From positions 496,001-560,000 of the forward strand of contig JAPWFG010000024.1 of the NCBI GenBank assembly GCA_028015205.1: DNA of 64,000 nt. Reading direction: 5' to 3'. Source of the DNA: Mytilisepta virgata. Lineage: Eukaryota > Mollusca > Bivalvia > Mytilida > Mytilidae. Position 1 is the first letter of the stretch, and the number at the start of each line of letters is the position of its first letter. Under the pieces are notes generated by a model that saw only the letters and a list, made by a program, of their open reading frames with translations, was not told where the DNA came from and ran no database searches. This document shows, piece after piece, positions 22,944 through 34,779 of this stretch. Both the position numbers and the translations under genes were made by a program.

Positions 22944-23440
22944 TGGATTTAAGCAGTCTTCATTTTATTTAAGACAACATCATTTCTGTGGTCCATGTGC
23001 ATGTATAATTTTTATTTTATCTGGACATTGATACTGCGGAAAATTAAGACAAGTAAAACAAGTAATACTGTGTTGGGATGCCAACACAGAAGTCCCCAAA
23101 ACTCCGACCATTTTGAAAATTCCGAATTTTCGATGACGGGAATCAATTCGCCACATCATAATCTACTTGGAAACCAAATTTCGTCTATATTGGAGCATGT
23201 TTAGATTTTGGCAACCATTTTGAATTCGAAAAGGCGGCCCTATTTAACCAGCCACGTATTTTTGTACCAAGTTTCATTTAGTTCGCTTGAACAGTTTTTG
23301 AGATCCGCTTCGGACAAGTTCATGGCTCAGATGAAGAAAGGAAAAGAAATTGAGCTAAAACAATAATTATGTTCCCCCAAACTTCAGAATAATTGCAGAT
23401 TTGTAACTTAAAATAACTCCATTGTGTCTTTATTTCTTTT
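22944..23440. repeat. Probable dispersed repeat, no gene
   Basis: The wording AAGTTTCATTTAGTTCGCTTGAACAG...GAGATCCG resembles a dispersed bivalve repeat from memory. The open frame at 22995-23204 shows no domain. Confidence 0.35.
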
Positions 23441-23444
23441 ACAG

Positions 23445-23515
23445 GCAATGATTTACATCAGATGACGAATGCTGCTATGATGGTTTATATAATAATATGG
23501 TTTACTTTGAACTGA
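23445..23515 (+). CDS. Candidate last exon with hydrophobic C-terminus
   Basis: Follows a strong TTATTTCTTTTACAG acceptor in phase 1 and ends at TGA (23513-23515). It encodes about 23 residues, NDLHQMTNAA then MMVYIIIWFTLN. A hydrophobic end of this kind could be a GPI-attachment signal or a short membrane anchor, which would explain the missing transmembrane exon of the plus-strand Ig gene. Very short and supported only by phase and splice site. Confidence 0.25.
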
Positions 23516-23872
23516 TACATAAAACAATACGATTACATTTATATGTAACAGGATAGTGGTGAGGCATACACAAAAATATTATTACGTAATTTATGAGATC
23601 ACCAGACACGGAAGAAAGAAAACTGGAACACTATCCTTATGATATTTGCGTATATAAATCATTGCAAACTAATCATCTATACTCTAAAAGGTGTACATGT
23701 ACGAACGGATTGTTTAACATAGTTCATACATGTGTAAATGCTTTTCTTTTTATCTGAGATAAACATGCACACAGTTATGTATGCGCATTTTTGTGTATTT
23801 TATTTAAAAATGATGTATATACAGCATTATTTCTAATCATTTCTAGTCTGGTGTGTTAGTGAAACAAAAATT

Positions 23873-24564
23873 AACTAGAGGCTCAAGGGGCTGAGCCTGT
23901 ATCGCTTATCTGGCATGAAAGCCGTTTGGCCCAGCTGTTGCAGATAATTTGTTTTTTAAATCAACCAATCAGAAACAAGAAATTCCCATGTCGGCATTGT
24001 TTGTCGCCTCATCTGACAAAATGATGATACTTTTGTAGAAAACAACCCCACAGATGTTCCCTGTTAACTTTCTTTCCATTTGGCCAAGCGGTTAATTGAG
24101 AGAACATTTCTCTATATCAGCCAATCAGAAACAAGAATTGGCCATGGCAGCCATGCTTGTCGTCCGATCAGGATGAACAAAATTCATAAAAGACTTTCCA
24201 GAGATGCTTCAGAAACAAGAACTGCCCATGGCGGCCATATTTTTAGTTCGATGGGTACGAAATGAGTAAACTTAATAAAGGACCTTCATTTGGCCAAGCA
24301 GTTTCAGAGGAGGAGATTTTTCACATAACCCAATCAGAAACAATTGCCGATGGTGGCTATGTTTGTTGTTCGATCGGGACGGAATGAGCAAACGTTATAA
24401 AGGACCAAACATAGATGCTTCCTGGGAATTTAAATTCCATTCGGTCCAGTAGTGTCGGAGGAGAAGATTAAAATGTGAAAAGTTAAGGGACAGACAGACG
24501 GACAGACGACGGACGCCAAGTCATGGCAAAAGCTCACATGGCCTTTGGCCAGGTGAGCTAAAAT
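23873..24564 (-). mobile_element. Rolling-circle-like repeat, family 1 copy d (minus strand)
   Basis: Read on the minus strand it starts TTTTAGCTCACCTGGCCAAAGGCCATGTGAGC at the right end, then CGTCCGTCGTCCGTC. It ends AAGCGATACAGGCTC...GAGCC-T-CTAG followed by TT at 23873. The body has units with ATGGCNGCCATG and ATTCTTGTTTCTGATTGG. This is one of the shorter copies, about 690 bp. Confidence 0.8.
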
Positions 24565-25560
24565 GAACTAGATCATATATTAGTAAATGCATTTATTTGT
24601 TCAGACTAGTCAATAAGTGTCCCTTTTTAAAATTTTGAGTGGAGGTTTGACTTTGGACAATAATGCCCATTGTTAACACTTGTCAGTTAGAAAACGTATA
24701 CTCAATTGTTATGTCTGTTACAAAAATTATGAATAATATTTAAACTACAACGTTCCAAAATTTGTTTTTCCCAATCTCTTTGTAGATTTATTTATAGTAG
24801 TTGTGAAATTAATTGTAATTTATTATACTTTAAATTTAGACTTAAAGTATCTTCATTGTACACAGCGTAACGCTGTCATCGCTAACATTTTTACCAAAGC
24901 AATCAATCAAAAAATGTAATTACTACCCCTACTGCACCAAGGGTATAGTGAATTTTCTATACAATATTTCATATTGCAAATGGTTTTTAAATTGTTTCCT
25001 TTTGTCTAAGGAAAGGTATCATAGATGTATATTGCAGTTGCACTTTTAAATTAATATTTCATAGCATTGATACACATACTGCATACTCATGCAACAAAAC
25101 ATTTGCTATTCTTTATGTAAATGCCAATTTTAAGATATATATTTGTATATTTTTTTCTCCTCTGTTATATTGTGACAAAGTTAAATATGGTACAAACATA
25201 GTATTTGACTCGATCAGTAGATTTGATGAATGATTCTTATTTAGATCAAGTATACCTGTCACATCTTATTAAAATCCAGTTTCTAAAATCTCTGTCTATT
25301 TATAACAAATCTTAATTTACTCACGAATGAGAAAACTGCGGATATAACCAAAGAGAGGCAACCTTAATACTACTTTTCCGTATACATCTGTTACCCTATT
25401 ATGCAAATCTAGCATACGTAAAGCATTTTCTGGTATCACTCATGCATACATGTACACACAAAAGTGGTCTACAACTGCTCTGAAATCTAAAGGAAAGCAT
25501 TTTCTGTATAACCCCCAATTACTGAAGAACCGAAATGTTACATTCACCATTTGTGTTCAG
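24565..25560. other. No gene seen
   Basis: Unique-looking AT-rich DNA without coding signs or clear repeats. Confidence 0.4.
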
Positions 25561-25860
25561 AGCTAAATCCTGTGCATTATCAAACCGCTAGCTATAGACT
25601 CCTGTGACGGATAACGGGATCTCAACCCATAGACCTGCCTAGCGCCTCCGCAGGTGGCGGATAGGGGAGACCCTCTCGTTGGGGGGGGGGGGGGGGTGTC
25701 AGGCCATAATACGGAAAGCCTGACCGCGGGCCATAGTGGGTACCGTGTTTGGAGAAGACCACACTCCCTGCACCTAAAGACTCGTTCTGTAATTGTCTCG
25801 CCTGCGACGAAAGTCGCAGAGTGAGACATAGGCATTACTATCCGGCGTCGGCGTAAACTA
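25561..25860. repeat. GC-rich island with G16 run, probable repeat remnant
   Basis: A sharp jump in GC content in an AT-rich setting, with GCGCCTCCGCAGGTGGCGGATAG hairpin-like wording and G16 at 25681-25696. The minus-strand open frame covering it gives a proline run from the homopolymer and no domain. It may be an untranslated part of a retroelement, but I cannot name it. Confidence 0.4.
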
Positions 25861-25889
25861 TTTGTGTAAAGCTTTATATTTCAGAAGGT

Positions 25890-26058
25890 AAAAGACCTGG
25901 ATGCTTCATACCTTGTATGCAGATACGTTATGACTTTCCCGTCTCTCATATGTCCATTGTCCTCGGCCTCATTTTCATGGTTCAGCGACTGCTTGAAAAA
26001 ATGTATAGTTTTTTGTCGTGAATTTCTCGCGTATTATGAGTAATAGGATAACTATATT
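25890..26058 (+). repeat. 148-bp tandem family, left fragment
   Basis: CCTCATTTTCATGGTTCAGCGACT...GATAACTATATT matches the family at 27978-28680 and 32215-32680. It is cut by the element at 26059-27977. Confidence 0.65.
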
Positions 26059-27977
26059 TAGGTCTTTCCACTTTTCGTGGAAAGACCTTTTGTTTTTCTT
26101 CTGCTTATTTTTTTTTCTTCTGCCGTCTGAGATGCTTTTTTGTTTTACAACATATCGAATGGATTTTTGGCCAATGATGTTGTACAGTAATGGGGGTTTC
26201 AAAACTCACCCTGTGTGACCGGACACTTATTATTATAGGAGTTATCTCCCCGCGTCCCCTTTTTCTTGTTATCTCTATACATGTATCTCTAAAACCGTAA
26301 AAGATATCGACCCAAAATCTTTTGCAATGTCTTCAGTGTATCTGTGCGCAACTTTGTTCCATTGGTTGGAAAGGATCTGACGACATTTCATAGGAGTTAT
26401 TTCCCTTCAAACGACTTTCACTTTTGGTGTATCGTACAAATTGTTATCTAGAGTTGAGATATCAACATGAAACTTTGTATTTAGGGTCCATGAGTCAAAG
26501 GTAAAATGAGGTCAAGGTCAAAGGTCAAGGTCAAGTTCTAAATTTTGACTTTTGCTTGTTATCGCTTCTCCTCTGAAACGGTAAAAGATAGCTGATAAAA
26601 TGTAATAGAGAAAATGTTAAGGACTTTGAGACCTAGCTTTGTTACATTTGCATAAAAGTTGTATGTCATTTTATAGGCGTAATTGCCCCCAGAACGTTTA
26701 AAATTTCGGTTTTCCGTTTATTTCTCAACAATGGTACATGATAAAGGCATGGGGTCTTCTGTTCTGACATCAAGAATTGATAACCTTCAAATTGGCATCA
26801 AGGTCAAAGGTCAAGGTCAAGTTCTAAATTTTGACTTTTGCTTGTTATCGCTTCTCCTCTGAAACGGTAAAAGATAGCTGATAAAATGTAAAGGAGAAAA
26901 TGTTAAGGACGTTGAGACCTAGCTTTGTTACATTTGAGAAAAAGTTGTATGACGTCATTTTATAGGCGTAATTGCCCCTAGAACGTTTAAATTTTCGTTT
27001 TTCGTTTATTTCTCAACAATGGTACATGATAAAGGCATGGGGTCTTTTGTTTTAACATCAGGGATTGATAACCTTCAAACTGGCATCAAGGTCAAAGGTC
27101 AAGGTCAAGTTCTATTTGACATTTGCTTGTTATCACTACTCCTCTGAAATGGTTGTAGATAGCCAAGGAAATGTAATGGTGGAAATGTTTAGGACATTGA
27201 TGCGCAACTTTGTTACATTTGAGTTAAAGTTGTATGACGTCATCTTTTGAGATTAATTGCGCCTAGAACGTTCAAACTTAAGGTTTTTCGTTTATAACTT
27301 GACAATGGTACATAATAATGGCATGGGGTCTTCTAAAATGACCTCAACGACCAATGACCTTGAAAAAGGTCACAATGTCAAAGGTCAAGGTCATGACCTA
27401 TATTACGTATTTTGCATTTTTTCACACTTTATAAGTTTTTTTTCAGATTTTTAAAGCAATTAAAGCTATTGAAAGCGTGAAATTCAGGCACTACTTTTGA
27501 TGACGTCATTTCTGGCAACGTTATTGTTTCTGTAGACGTTTTTAGACGTTTTGGATATATTGGAATGCTAATTAATGTGACAATGTTACAACCCATGGAA
27601 ACGTCTAGAATTGTCAATTTATAAGGTCACATTAATGACGATTTTGATGTTTATAGTGCAAAACAGTATAATTCATCACAAACATTTAGTTAACCAGAAA
27701 TAAACATTTTTCTTAGTTATTCAAACTAGCAGTCCATATATTTTTTTAACAATTGTGAAATTACCTATCATATCAAACCAGAAGTGATATTTGTAATACG
27801 GGGAGTAGCATAGTACCTCCCTTATTTCAGTACATAGAACCATATATCTTTGAAATCACTGAAAATTTAGCTATGCTCTGAAACCAACAATTACATTTTA
27901 AACCTCATTTTTTTATCAACAAATCTGCAATTGAGGTGGAAAGACCTTCAATTGTTCTCTGAACAATTGGTTTTTAA
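26059..27977 (+). mobile_element. Rolling-circle-like repeat, family 2 (GGTCTTTCCAC)
   Basis: 5' end: GGTCTTTCCAC-TTTTC-GTGGAAAGACC, a palindrome. 3' end: the same word GTGGAAAGACC (about 27937) followed by the perfect hairpin CAATTGTTC-TCT-GAACAATTG. The body is four tandem units of about 288 bp, anchored by AAGGTCAAAGGTCAAGGTCA (about 26515, 26801, 27089, 27379). Flanking sequence on both sides belongs to the 148-bp family, and the uninterrupted site GATAACTTTATTTGG is present at about 32320, so the element inserted next to T residues. No protein is encoded. Confidence 0.75.
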
Positions 27978-28680
27978 TTGGTATATAAGTTCCTTGCAAT
28001 GTTTAAATGTCTGTCAGTCAGGATTCGCCTGACCTCGTCCTCATTTTATGTGATTAGGTCCGTTTCTCGGATACTATAAGCAGTAGGTCAACTATATGTG
28101 GTGTATGGTATGATTGTAAGGGGTAAATGTCAGTCTGGCAGGTTTTATCTGAACTTGACCTCATTTTCATGGTTCATTGGTCAATGTTAAGTTTTTGTGT
28201 TTTGGTCTGTTTTTCAAATACCATAAGCTATAGGTCAACAATATTTGGTGTATGGAATGATTGTAAGGTGTACATGTCTGTCTGGCTGGTATCATGTGTC
28301 CTTGACCTCATTTTCATGGTTCATTGGTCATTGTTAAGTTTCTATTGTTTGGTCCTCTTCTCAGATACGATAATTAAGTTATAGGTCAGCTATATGTGGT
28401 TTACTGAATGATTGTAAGTTGCGCATGTCTGTCTGGCAGGTTTCATCTGAACTTGACCCCATTTTCATGGTTCATTGGTCAATGTTAAGTTTCTGTTGGT
28501 TGGTCCTCTTCTCAGATACTATAAGTTATAGGTCAACTATATGTGGTGTATGGAATGATTGTAAGATGTGCATGTCTGTCTGACAGGTTTCATCTGACCT
28601 TGACCTCTTTTTCATGGTTCATTGGTCAATGTTAAGTTTCTGTTTGGTCTTCTCAGATTCTATAAGTAATAGGTAAATTT
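27978..28680 (+). repeat. Tandem array, ~148-bp unit, 4-5 copies
   Basis: GGTTCATTGGTCAATGTTAAG recurs at 28171, 28319, 28469 and 28616 (spacing 147-150). Each unit includes ATTGTAAG(G/T)TG(T/C)(A/G)CATGTCTGTCTGG. An interrupted copy lies at 25890-26058 and diverged copies at 32215-32680. Confidence 0.9.
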
Positions 28681-29520
28681 GCTGTATGGAATGTATTTTA
28701 TTATTTAACTGATGATTAGTTATATTTAAATAGTCTCATTAGTTTATAAAAATCTTCAAATATTATTAATAATGATAATAAATAATAAAAACACTTTTGA
28801 GGGATCATTACTAAACAGTGATTAAAAAAACATTGGAAGGTGTGAAAATGTTAAAATAAGGTCACTCATGCATGAATGTTTAACATTGAATACAGTTCAC
28901 TCCAGTCCCTTCATTAAGATTAACTGGCTGAATATGTACAGATTGAAGAATTTTTGAAATTTTGTATGCACAGCAGAATAACATTTACTGATTTTTTTTA
29001 TACATATGAAATAAGATAAGTATTGAGATAAGTAAAAACTATTTTAGCATAGCAACATAATTTGATATGAAAACATGACTTTTTAAAGTATTTGATACAA
29101 GATTGAAAATATTTTTTTTTTTGGGGGGGGGGGGAGGGGTTCTTTCAGGTTCATCGCAAGGAATTGACAAATATTATCCAGTTCCTGCAATGCCTTAATA
29201 GTTTTCCTTGTGCACATGTTTGTCTGTACTCAAAAGTAATTTAAAAAAAATGGCCATATTTGTCAACCCCTTATGATGAACCTTAAATCAAAAATGAAAA
29301 TTTTTTCATAAAACATTTCACAGTTGTCTTTTTGTAGTCAATTTTACTTAAATAAAAAAAATGGTCATATTTGCCAATCCCTTCTGAAAGACATTCACTC
29401 AAAAATGAAAAATTGATTCATAATAATGTTTCAATAACAGTTTTTTTTCCTCAATTTTTAAAAGCATATATGGATAATAATAAGGTGTCAGGATTATTTA
29501 TACACAGGTAGTATTCCCAA
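28681..29520. other. No gene seen; AT-rich with T/G homopolymers
   Basis: Contains a T12G12 tract (about 29111-29134) and two related ATGG(C/T)CATATTTG(T/C)CAA blocks. No coding signs. Confidence 0.35.
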
Positions 29521-29750
29521 GCTTTAACGACGGGTGCCGTATACGGAACAGGAACTGCTTACCCTTCCGGGGCACCTGGGTTCACTCCTGGTTTTTATAG
29601 GAGTTCGTGTTGTTCATTGTTTTTTTTTTTAGTTTTCTATGTTTATTTGTTGTGTTTATGGTTGTTCATTTGTCTTCCCAGGTTTGTCTGTCCAATGGAT
29701 TACTTTTTTGGTTTCTCCTTGGGTATATTTGTCCTTTGTTTGATCTGACA
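29521..29750 (+). repeat. Dispersed mussel-type repeat
   Basis: GGTGCCGTATACGGAACAGG...CTTACCCTTCCGGGGCACCTG...TAGGAGTTCGTGTTGTTC is wording I recall as a very common mussel repeat, probably a retroelement 3' region. Recognition is from memory. Confidence 0.5.
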
Positions 29751-30256
29751 AGATTTTTAAAGCACCAAATAGGAAAAATAATCCTAACAAAACGGCAGAC
29801 ACTGTTAAGAACATAACAAAATCAGCAAGAATCATGAAAGCATCTATAAGATCTTTTTCTTCCTTATTTGCTAAATTTATAATTGGAGATATTGATACTG
29901 CTTTGCAACTTGTGCAAACGTCAGCACAAAAGCCAAAAGATGCTCACAGGAATAGGAATATTCCAGCAATGGAGGAGTCATTATCATCAATAGAGAATAA
30001 ATCCGAAATCTTTCCAAGAGTTCTAGACAATCTTCAAGATTTTATAAATGCCTTTCAAAATTTTCCACAATGTAAAGGACGAGATCAAAAGTTCAATGTA
30101 ATAAACTTAATTCAAATAGCCTGGGGTGGGGGTAAAAATCGCTGCAAGTTTTGTTATCCGACGTCGATTTTCGGATTGAAAAATACGGATTCAAGTGATG
30201 TCAAAAGTCAATATACAGAACAAACATACATTGTTGAGGAAAAACAGGACCCATGA
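29744..30256 (+). CDS. Unrecognised open frame, possible exon
   Basis: An uninterrupted frame of 170 codons from the stop at 29741-29743 to the TGA at 30254-30256. The first ATG is at 29834 (140 aa). The N-terminal part is basic (KAPNRKNNPNKTADTVKN). The middle (residues about 30-100 of the ATG form) is mixed helical-looking sequence with SLSSIENKSEIFPRVLDNL and FINAFQNFPQ. The last 45 residues look less protein-like. No family was recognised. It follows directly on a dispersed repeat, so it may be part of a mobile element. Its composition is better than that of most frames nearby. Confidence 0.3.
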   Translation, partial: SDKIFKAPNRKNNPNKTADTVKNITKSARIMKASIRSFSSLFAKFIIGDIDTALQLVQTSAQKPKDAHRNRNIPAMEESLSSIENKSEIFPRVLDNLQDFINAFQNFPQCKGRDQKFNVINLIQIAWGGGKNRCKFCYPTSIFGLKNTDSSDVKSQYTEQTYIVEEKQDP

Positions 30257-30337
30257 TACAAAAAGTATACTCTCAAAGCATATGCCCATATTGGTAAATC
30301 AATATTTCCCATATTAAGTTAAAAGGGGGAGGAGTGC

Positions 30338-30361
30338 GGGGGGGGGGGGGGGGGGGGGGGG
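30338..30361. repeat. G24 homopolymer
   Basis: Twenty-four consecutive G on the plus strand. Confidence 0.97.
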
Positions 30362-31195
30362 CAGTGGAAAAGCTATGTGAATTAAGTTTTTTATCCTACA
30401 TTGAACTTTTGATCTCGTCCCTAAGGCAAGTCTTATAAGGTGCACAAATTAAACAAATTTAGTAAACATTTTTACTTAATGAAACAATTACATATGTTAA
30501 TAATTTTATCATTAACGATATTAATATACCTAATTGAATGCATAAAATATTACAAAGTCATACAAATTAAAAAAAGATAAAGAAATAATGAACATTTTCA
30601 ATCTGTAAAGTTCTATAAATTTTGATTATTAGCAGTTTATTACCTATAAATATTGTGTAAATGCTCCTTTAAAAAGACACTCACTTAAAGCATGTACATT
30701 TTATTCTATAACCAAAACAGATTACATTAGCATATACCAATTTAAATTAAAAAATATTTGGAAGCAAACACAGGTTATTGTTTTTAAAAATTGTATATAT
30801 CTTCATTTTTTTTATTTTCTACATAAAGTTAAAGACATTCAAACTTTAGCAAATGTGTATAACATAACATTTATAATATAAGAAAGTTAATCTAAATTGC
30901 TTCATTAGTTTAATGAATATTTTTTTCACAACACAATTCCCAGGATTCTACAAAACTAGAAGCCAATAAATTAAGAACCACTCAGAAGGCATGTTCTCAT
31001 TTTACTATTAAAAAAAGCTAAAAATATCTAAAATATATTCTTCTTATTCTTATTACCAATGAGTTAATAATAAATCCAACAAGATTTGCTAAATATAAAA
31101 GTATTGTACTAAAATTGTCTGTTAATAATTTCTTTTTTCAAAAATTAGTTTTACTTACATAACAGCCATAAATAATCTCAAATTTATAATTTTAA
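30362..31195. other. No gene seen
   Basis: Very AT-rich, with no frames or clear repeats. Confidence 0.4.
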
Positions 31196-31199
31196 ACAG

Positions 31200-31629
31200 A
31201 AGGAAATGCTGCCTGAATTTGAGGATAAACCATCTACTACATTTACATGTACTAGCAGTACTGCTACCAGTTATGTGAATCAAAGTGAAAATGATGAAAA
31301 GGCATGATATTCTTTATCTTAATTTCTTGTAGAAATATTTAATTGAAATCATTCTTCAAATCAAAAAGATATATAAAAAAATGATATAAATGTTATTTTT
31401 TTTTATCATATTCATCCATAGTAAAATGATTATATCTTTCAATATAAATATGTTTCATTATATATTTTTTTCAAGTAGGTTTATTGCATTATAGTTTTTA
31501 CAGATGACTCAGATTGTTTTTCATAATCTTGTTCTTGTTAGCTTCATACTGATGATGATGATGATGACAATGATAGTGATGAAGAAGAAGATGCTCTTCT
31601 GAGTCAGATGCCACAAACGCCACAATGAA
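31200..31629 (+). CDS. Two possible short exons, acidic C-terminus
   Basis: After TTTTAAACAG (31191-31200) a frame reads KEMLPEFEDKPSTTFTC and continues, serine/threonine-rich, to TGA near 31310. After TTCTTGTTAG (31541) a second frame reads HTDDDDDDDNDSDEEEDALL then SQMPQTPQ and stops near 31628. Both look like tail exons. They may go with the open frame at 29744-30256 but no donor connects them. The Asp run partly reflects a GATGAT microsatellite. Speculative. Confidence 0.2.
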
Positions 31630-32214
31630 CTGTTTAGATATACATCAAGTCTAATGTACTTTTTAATTTTGTAATTTGTCTTCTGTGTTACAAAATTGTT
31701 GTAAACTGTATTGTTTGTAATATCCATGTAGAAAAATATATCTGTTTATATAACAAGTTAAATAAATGAATTTTTCCTTTAGATATCATTCACAGACCAT
31801 AAAAAGGTAACAGCATGTCTAGTTGATCTGGTATCAAGAAAGTTCCTCTCTGTAATAGTAAATAACAATAATTTTCCTTTTCAGTAGTTGTGAACTTAGT
31901 TTTAACTCACTGCAGATGTAACATTATCACATGTCAAACTATTTCACTTTTCAGCACTTAACTTGCAAAGATTGCGTTTAAATATTCTTCTTGTGTTAAA
32001 ATCTAACAATCATAATATCCCTCATCACTGCCATGTTTAACCACAATTATCAATATCAATTATATATCACTATGTTACTTAACTTTAACCACAGTTATTC
32101 AGCATACTTTCATATAGTGGATAATAAACCATACAATTTGTAGTATGAAGACACTATGATAATGATCTTCGGCAGGGGCGGTGGCAGGGGCATCGGCAGC
32201 CGCAGCGGCATTAT
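31630..32214. other. No gene seen
   Basis: AT-rich and unique-looking. A GGCAGGGGCGGTGGCAGGGG-like patch sits at about 32170-32210. Confidence 0.35.
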
Positions 32215-32680
32215 CTTATTACTTACAGCTTAATATTTCTAATGCCTTATGTCAGCAACTACTTGAAAAAAACTGTATAGCTTTTGTAATGTGATTTTCC
32301 CACTTATTATGCGTAAAATGATAACTTTATTTGGCATGCGCGTACCTTGCATGGTTCACATGTCTGTCAGATATATTTCAGTTGACCTTGACATCATTTA
32401 ATGGATGAGTGAACAAGGTTAAGTTTTCATGATAAAGTCCATATCTAAAATTTTATCACCAATAGGTCTTCTATATTTGGTGTATGGAATGATTGTAAGG
32501 TTCACATTTCCAACTGGCAGATAAGTGATAAGTTAATAATATTTTATGTATAGAATGAATGTTATGTGTAGATGTTTGTCTGGCAGGTGTCACGTTAACC
32601 TCATTTTATGGTTCATTGGTCAAAGTTAATTTTTCTCGATGAGGTTTGTTTCTAAGATACTAAAATAATTGACTATTCAA
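32215..32680 (+). repeat. 148-bp tandem family, diverged copies
   Basis: TCAGCAACTACTTGAAAAAA...GATAACTTTATTTGG, CACATGTCTGTCAG, GGTGTATGGAATGATTGTAAGG and GGTTCATTGGTCAAAGTTAA match 25890-26058 and 27978-28680. It carries the unoccupied version of the insertion site of the family 2 element. Confidence 0.75.
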
Positions 32681-32899
32681 ATTTTTCTTGTGTTAGATAT
32701 GAAATAATATTTTACACGTGTAGTTACATTATACTAAATGAAACAAACATACTTTACTTTTTTGAATTACAAAAAAATATAGTCCCTCTACATGTGTTGT
32801 ATACTTATACTTGGAGTGACAAGACTCTTACATTTTAGACTTGGGCATTTAAACTAACTAGATTCACATGTACATTGTAAAGAATCATATTGTATAAGT

Positions 32900-33492
32900 C
32901 ATGTTGACTTATTTGTAGATCTTAATTTACTGAATATTTTAGCTGTTTACAGTTTGTCTTTATCTGTAACACTATTCACGTTAACAACCTAAAACTGCAA
33001 AAGTTCCTTAAAATTAACAATTCAAGGACAATAAACCGAAAATCGGCTGACAAATTCGTCTGAAAATTTCATGGCAGGTAGATCTTGACCTAATAAACAA
33101 TTTTTATATATTTTAGCTATCTCAGTCATGTTTCTTGATGGACAAATAAATAGAACACAAACCTTATACTAAATAACCTAAGGATCTTTCAGCCTAAGTT
33201 TGGCTGAAATGATCCCGTAGTTTCAAAGAAGATTTTTGAAAATTCACAAAGATGACAAACAAATGTGAAAAATTGTCTTTAAAGGGCAAAAACTCCTATA
33301 AAGGTTAAATTAACAATTTTGGTAATGTTGACTTATTTGTAGATCTTGCGTGTACTTTGTTGAACATTTTTACTGTTTACAGTTTGTCTTCATCTATTAT
33401 AATATTCAAGTTGATAACCTATAATTAACAATTCAGGGGCAATAACACGAAAATGGGTAAATTTGATGGTAGGTAGATCTTGACCTCATAAA
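32900..33492 (-). repeat. Family 1 internal modules, minus strand, no ends
   Basis: Reverse complement of the interior of the copy at 33495-34764 (TTTCAGACGA, AAGATCTACCTGCC, TTAACAATTC modules), present about one and a half times. Neither terminus is present, so these are truncated or rearranged pieces abutting the intact copy head to head. Confidence 0.7.
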
Positions 33493-33494
33493 CC

Positions 33495-34764
33495 TTTTTA
33501 GCTCACCTGACCCAAAGGGTCAAGTAAGCTATCTCATCACTTGGGGTCCGTCGTCGCCCGTTCACTATTACAAAAATCTTCTCCTCTGAAACGACTTGGC
33601 CAAATCCAACCGCAGTTTTAAAAATATGTCTGATGACTCAAAAATAGAACATAGGGGTAAACTGCAGTTTTTGGCTTATATCTCAAAAACTAAAGCATTT
33701 AGAGTAAAACCGACATGGGGTAAACATTTTCATCAGGTCAAGATCTACCTGCCAAGAAATTTTCAGACGAGTCGCTCAACCTTTTGATGGGTTATTGCCC
33801 TTGAATTGTTAATTTTAAGGAAATTTTGCAGTTTTAGGTTATAATCTTGAATATTGTTATAGATAAAGACAAACTGTAAACATCAAAAATGTTCATCAAA
33901 GTAAGATATACAAAAATCAAAATGACCAACATAATTGATTGACCCCTTAAAGGAGTTTTTGTCCTTTAAAGACGGCGTCCTTTAAAAGCCTTCTCCTGAA
34001 ACCACTTTTTGGGACCAAACTTTGGTGGAATGAAACTATTGGAACCAGACTTGGCAGCAATGGTCCTTAGATAGTCCTCTTTCAGAAATATGTCCGATGA
34101 CCCGGACTGTCATACAAGATGGCCGCCACAGCAGAACTTAGTTTAACATAGAACCCTAGGGGAAATTCACTGAAAAATCTTGTCTAAAACCAATAAGCCA
34201 ATTAGAACAAGACTTGGTAGCAATGCTCCATCATCAGATGGTCCTCTTTCAGAAATATGTCCGATGACACGGACTGTCAACCAAGATGGCTGCCACAGCC
34301 GAACTTAGTTTAACATAGGGCCCTATGGGAAAATTAATTGAAAAATATTCTTGTCTGAAACCACTTGACCAGTTGGAACCAGACTTTGCAGCAATGGTCC
34401 ATAGGAGATCCTCTTTCAGAAATATGTCCGATTTCATGGACTGTGAACCAAGATGGCCGCCGCAGCCGAACTTAGTTTAACATAGGACCCTATGGGAAAT
34501 TAACTAAAAAATCTTCTCATCTTAAACTATTGAGCCAATTGCAACTAAACTTGGCAGCATTGGTCCTTAGATGGTCCTCTTTCAGAAAAAATTGTGTCCG
34601 ATCATACAGATTGTCAACCAAGATGGCCACCACAGCTGAACTAAATTTAATATTGGACCCTATAGAAAAACCAGCAAAATTGACTGCAACACTTAACTTT
34701 TTAGTCTTGCTCAAGGTTAAAAGTTAAATCGAGGTGAGCGATACAGGCTCTAGAGAGTCTCTAG
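33495..34764 (+). mobile_element. Rolling-circle-like repeat, family 1 copy e
   Basis: Starts TTTTTAGCTCACCTGACCCAAAGGGTCAAGTAAGC, then GGTCCGTCGTCGCCCG. The first part has the GGGTAAACTGCAGTTTTTGG module and the second part three tandem units of about 166-250 bp with CAACCAAGATGG. Ends GTGAGCGATACAGGCTC...GTCT-CTAG (34761-34764) then TT. Confidence 0.8.
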
Positions 34765-34779
34765 TTACTTCTAGATATG

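Noticed and set aside
25563..25835. Minus-strand frame in the GC-rich island
   Set aside because: The frame is open because of base composition, includes a proline run from the poly-G tract, and has no domain.
27978..28680. CRISPR-like regular repeats
   Set aside because: Units are contiguous 148-bp tandem repeats without distinct spacers, in an animal genome.
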